DNA of 7,710 bases, from the NCBI GenBank assembly GCA_041180805.1, contig JBEGQX010000325.1, positions 1 to 7,710 on the forward strand. Reading direction: 5' to 3'. The translations under genes and the position numbers were made by a program. Shown here in pieces: positions 5,649-7,710 of the stretch. The notes under the pieces were generated by a model that worked only from the letters and a program-made list of their open reading frames with translations, had not been told where the DNA came from and did no database searches. How positions within the stretch are numbered: the stretch's first letter is position 1; each line of letters begins with the position of its first letter. The stretch is from JBEGQX01 sp041180805. GTDB taxonomy: Bacteria; Planctomycetota; Planctomycetia; Gemmatales; Gemmataceae.

Positions 5649-6443
5649 ATGCGATTTGATGGAAAAGTTGTATTGATCACCGGTGGATCTTCCGGAATTG
5701 GGCTGGGAGTGGCCAGTGCGCTTGCTGGCCTTGGTGCGCGCGTGGCGATTGCGGGGAGAAACCCAAGTTCGTTGGATAATGCAGCCACCGAGTTGAATTC
5801 AGTAGGTGCCAATGTTTTGCAAATTCCCATGGATGTGCGCGACCCGTTGTCTGTACAAGAAGGGGTAAAAAATACGGTAAGGGTTTTTGGCAGACTTGAT
5901 ATCGTTCTTGCCTGTGCCGGGGTTTCCATGCGGGCAAGGTTCGAAGAATGCAAAATGGACGCCATCCGGAACCTTTTTGAAACAAATTTCTTCGGGGTCG
6001 TACACTTGCTTCAGGAAACATTACCAGAGCTTAAAAAAAGCCAAGGTTCTTTTGTGGGAATCAGCAGCCTGACGGGTAAACGTGGGGTTCCCGGCTATTC
6101 CATCTACGGTGCCAGCAAGTTTGCCCTTCAGGGTTTGCTGGATAGTGTTCGCATGGAAGTTCAAAAAGACCAGGTGCATATTGGCGTGGTATCCACGGGA
6201 TTTGTGGACACTCCACTGAGGGACAAGGTACTGGGTGGAGATGGCAAGGTGCTGGAAAAATCCCCTGAGCTGCCATTCCGTTTGTGGCCACTGGAAAAAT
6301 GTGTTCATGTGGTTATGCGCCTTATCCGGGATCGCCAGCGAGAGGCTTTTTTACCATGGTTTATGAGGCCATTTCTGGCTTTTGATGTTATTAATTCCGG
6401 CAGGGCGGGGGATAAATTCTTACGAGAAAAGTTTGGTCTTTAA
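5649..6443 (+). CDS. Classical short-chain dehydrogenase/reductase (SDR), NADP-type
   Basis: From the ATG at 5649 this is a 264-residue cytosolic SDR with a Rossmann fold. The cofactor motif TGGSSGIG is at 11-18. AGR (35-37) after strand 2 places an Arg that usually indicates NADP(H). DVRD is at 62-65. The usual NNAG is ACAG (88-91). The catalytic tetrad is complete: Asn113 (ETNFFG), Ser140 (GISSLTG), Tyr153 and Lys157 (YGASK). The later part (RDRQREAFLPWFMRP, 227-241) resembles the DltE/DHRS7-like branch that often acts on lipids, steroids or keto compounds, but the substrate is unknown. An alternative TTG at 5622 adds nine residues and has AAGGAA 10 nt upstream. The ATG gives the standard SDR N-terminus and is preferred, though its own ribosome site is weak. 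No terminator hairpin is seen in the 211 nt after it. Confidence 0.93.
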   Translation: MRFDGKVVLITGGSSGIGLGVASALAGLGARVAIAGRNPSSLDNAATELNSVGANVLQIPMDVRDPLSVQEGVKNTVRVFGRLDIVLACAGVSMRARFEECKMDAIRNLFETNFFGVVHLLQETLPELKKSQGSFVGISSLTGKRGVPGYSIYGASKFALQGLLDSVRMEVQKDQVHIGVVSTGFVDTPLRDKVLGGDGKVLEKSPELPFRLWPLEKCVHVVMRLIRDRQREAFLPWFMRPFLAFDVINSGRAGDKFLREKFGL

Positions 6444-6642
6444 ACCTAATCTAAAACAAACCTCACCACACAAACAAGACTTTAGAAAAAAACCCTTCCT
6501 TGCAACCCTTTCAATCTGCATAGGCAGTATAAAAGGAAATCTTTGCACAGGTTTTTCGTGATTCCATATTCAGCTTTGATTTCTTCTGCTAATTCGGTCG
6601 TGGGTAGTCGATTTAAGATTTGTATTTAGTTTTCTCAAGGAT

Positions 6643-6648
6643 GGGAGG
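6643..6648 (+). promoter_or_regulatory. Ribosome binding site for a GTG start
   Basis: GGGAGG is 6 nt before the GTG at 6655. No ATG start giving a signal peptide exists in this frame near here, so the strong Shine-Dalgarno supports GTG initiation. Confidence 0.7.
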
Positions 6649-6654
6649 ACTTTC

Positions 6655-7356
6655 GTGATTTGCTCCATTGGATCGACTTTGTTATTCGGAATTCTTGCGC
6701 TTGGTGCGGATGCCAAACAGGAATCCATTGGCTATCTCTGGGATCAAAAATCGGATGGCAAGGGTGGCGTCTCCAGAACTGCCATTCCTTATGTTCCCCG
6801 CGAAGGCGATGTTCTGCTATTTGATGACATGAGCGAATGGTGGACATTCCTCTATAAGATCGCCGAAACAGCCCCTCCATTTCACGCGGGAATCGTTATC
6901 AAGAAACCTGACGGTCAGCTTGCGGTATTGGAATCCGGACCGGATGACACCTTGCATGTTTACATTCTTGATATCCATCCCCGTCTGACCGAGTTTTCCG
7001 GTTCTATTCAGGTAAGGCAGGCAAAGCGTGAACTTACCAAGGAAGAGTCGGAAAGATTGACTAACTTTGCAATTGCCCAGGAAGGCAAGCGCTATGCCAT
7101 GTGGAGATTACTGCTTCAGGGAACCTACATAAGGCACCGAGGCGGATTGAAGGAGAAATACCTTGCAACCACTTATTTCGACCGCAAGCGATGGTTGTGT
7201 GCCGAAATTGTGGTTACCGCAGCCACCATGGTGGGGTTAATGGATCCCAATGAAGTCAAGGCAACCACCACTTATCCCCTGGATATGGTGGATGATGTGC
7301 GGTTTGATCTTTCCGCGACTTACGGACCCACTATGTTCTGGAGTACGCAAAAGTAA
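6655..7356 (+). CDS. Exported permuted papain-fold protein (YiiX/DUF830-type putative amidase or peptidase)
   Basis: A 233-residue protein starting at GTG. Residues 1-20 are a signal peptide (hydrophobic core LLFGILALG, ending ADA). The fold signature is the circularly permuted papain-like NlpC/P60 group (YiiX, orthopox G6R, LRAT-related). REGDVLLFD (49-57) begins the domain. His77 in PPFHAGIVI is the predicted catalytic His and comes first. Glu93 in VLESGP is the likely third polar residue. Cys182 in WLCAEIVV is the predicted nucleophile and comes last; YiiX-like proteins have the same [FW]-C-[SA]-E pattern. Enzymes of this group cleave or transfer on amide or ester bonds of peptidoglycan, lipids or peptides. 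The target here is unknown. About 211 nt separate it from the SDR, with no clear promoter boxes, and it has its own terminator, so it is probably a single-gene unit. Confidence 0.82.
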   Translation: MICSIGSTLLFGILALGADAKQESIGYLWDQKSDGKGGVSRTAIPYVPREGDVLLFDDMSEWWTFLYKIAETAPPFHAGIVIKKPDGQLAVLESGPDDTLHVYILDIHPRLTEFSGSIQVRQAKRELTKEESERLTNFAIAQEGKRYAMWRLLLQGTYIRHRGGLKEKYLATTYFDRKRWLCAEIVVTAATMVGLMDPNEVKATTTYPLDMVDDVRFDLSATYGPTMFWSTQK

Positions 7357-7381
7357 ATTCGGCAATGATTATGGTTTATTC

Positions 7382-7420
7382 GATGGCCGGTCTGCATAAC
7401 AGGCCGGCCATCAGTTTTTT
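7382..7420 (+). terminator. Strong intrinsic terminator
   Basis: A 13-bp stem with one G-U pair, GATGGCCGGTCTG (7382-7394) and CAGGCCGGCCATC (7400-7412), closes a 5-nt loop and is followed by AGTTTTTT. It ends the papain-fold gene. The hairpin also lies just after the stop of the minus-strand gene at 7419, but on that strand no T-run follows the stem, so it is only a weak terminator there. Confidence 0.95.
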
Positions 7421-7710
7421 AAAGAGCGAATGCCATGCCGAAATAAGTTACATAAGGCGGTTGAGAATTTACCAAACCAAAGTTATAACTGCCAAAAATG
7501 GATACCCTTTCCGCCAGATTCCACTGCGCGCCAAATCCTGCCACGCTATTTACTGAGAATCTTGGATCAACAGAATCGTTGTAAAATCCCTGTACGAACA
7601 TAGAGACATCATCTGTAATTTTTCTGGTGGCTGCCCACTGGAGGCTGTACATAAATCCGTCCCCTGGCGTTATTTCAAAATTCGCACTTTGCAAACCCAT
7701 GCTGCATTCC
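7419..7710 (-). CDS. C-terminal part of a probable outer-membrane beta-barrel transporter (partial)
   Basis: Only the last 96 or so codons are in the window; the frame stays open to the right edge, so the 5' end lies outside. The visible sequence is a run of alternating amphipathic strands: FMYSLQWAATRKI, VSMFVQGFYND, VAGFGAQWNL, VSIFGSYNFGL and a final YVTYFGMAFAL. The final strand, with alternating aromatic and hydrophobic residues near the C-terminus, resembles the beta-signal of outer-membrane proteins. The block with a GSYNFGL strand, a short PP-containing turn and a GMAF-type last strand recalls the C-terminus of the putative phenol-degradation transporter family (PF13557), often annotated simply as transporter. 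This family call is tentative; the barrel nature is more secure. The internal ATG at 7698-7700 is not taken as the start because the frame continues upstream of it. Confidence 0.6.
   Translation of the reverse strand, partial: ECSMGLQSANFEITPGDGFMYSLQWAATRKITDDVSMFVQGFYNDSVDPRFSVNSVAGFGAQWNLAERVSIFGSYNFGLVNSQPPYVTYFGMAFAL

Noticed and set aside
5555..5965. Upstream extension of the NTF2-like open frame on the minus strand
   Set aside because: It runs antisense through the SDR gene and has no domain pattern; a strong ribosome site and signal peptide place the start at 5554.
6516..6527. CTGC-ATAG-GCAG mini hairpin after the SDR gene
   Set aside because: Only a 4-bp stem with no T-run; too weak for a terminator.
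6500..6533. Promoter-like TTGCAA and TATAAA before the papain-fold gene
   Set aside because: The boxes are 22 nt apart, too far for a normal sigma70 promoter.
6641..6658. Five-codon leader frame (ATG GGA GGA CTT TCG TGA) overlapping the GTG start of the papain-fold gene
   Set aside because: Its bases are the Shine-Dalgarno region itself; the overlap is most simply chance.

Overview
The window reads as a chromosomal stretch of a Gram-negative-type environmental bacterium, most likely a planctomycete or a related PVC-group member. The evidence is the combination of a secreted 3-keto-disaccharide hydrolase domain protein (DUF1080), a secreted CotH-type kinase homolog, an exported Dabb protein, a DUF4337 membrane protein and what looks like an outer-membrane beta-barrel. 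The phylum is inferred from gene content, not from a marker gene. GC content looks close to half by eye. I see no tRNA, rRNA, CRISPR array, insertion sequence or phage gene.

Layout from left to right: (1) 1-202, upstream region with no supported gene; (2) DUF4337 membrane protein on +, 203-796; (3) CotH-family protein on -, 814-2364, convergent with the previous gene; (4) SGNH/GDSL esterase on +, diverging from cotH; (5) a strong, probably bidirectional terminator at 3151-3186; (6) a two-gene minus-strand operon, Dabb (4067-4477) then DUF1080 (3185-4045), with 21 nt between them; (7) a + strand exported protein built from exact 20-residue D-x-L-G-R repeats (4618-5124); (8) an NTF2/SnoaL-like small exported protein on - (5126-5554), whose stop codon is 1 nt from that of the repeat protein; (9) a classical short-chain dehydrogenase on + (5649-6443); (10) a permuted papain-fold (YiiX/DUF830-type) exported protein on + (6655-7356) with a 13-bp hairpin terminator; (11) the C-terminal end of a probable outer-membrane transporter/porin-like protein on -, running off the right edge.

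Seven of the nine complete genes encode proteins with a signal peptide or N-terminal hydrophobic segment (DUF4337 is integral membrane, the SDR is cytosolic). The region is therefore mostly a secretome patch. Carbohydrate and ester chemistry (DUF1080, SGNH, CotH with a jelly-roll tail) sits next to small proteins of unknown role. The genes alternate in strand and form mostly single-gene units; only Dabb-DUF1080 looks like a true operon. The least explained element is the 20-residue repeat protein, whose last two repeat units share twelve identical residues encoded almost entirely by different synonymous codons. I found no clear evidence of a defence system or other multi-gene novel machine.
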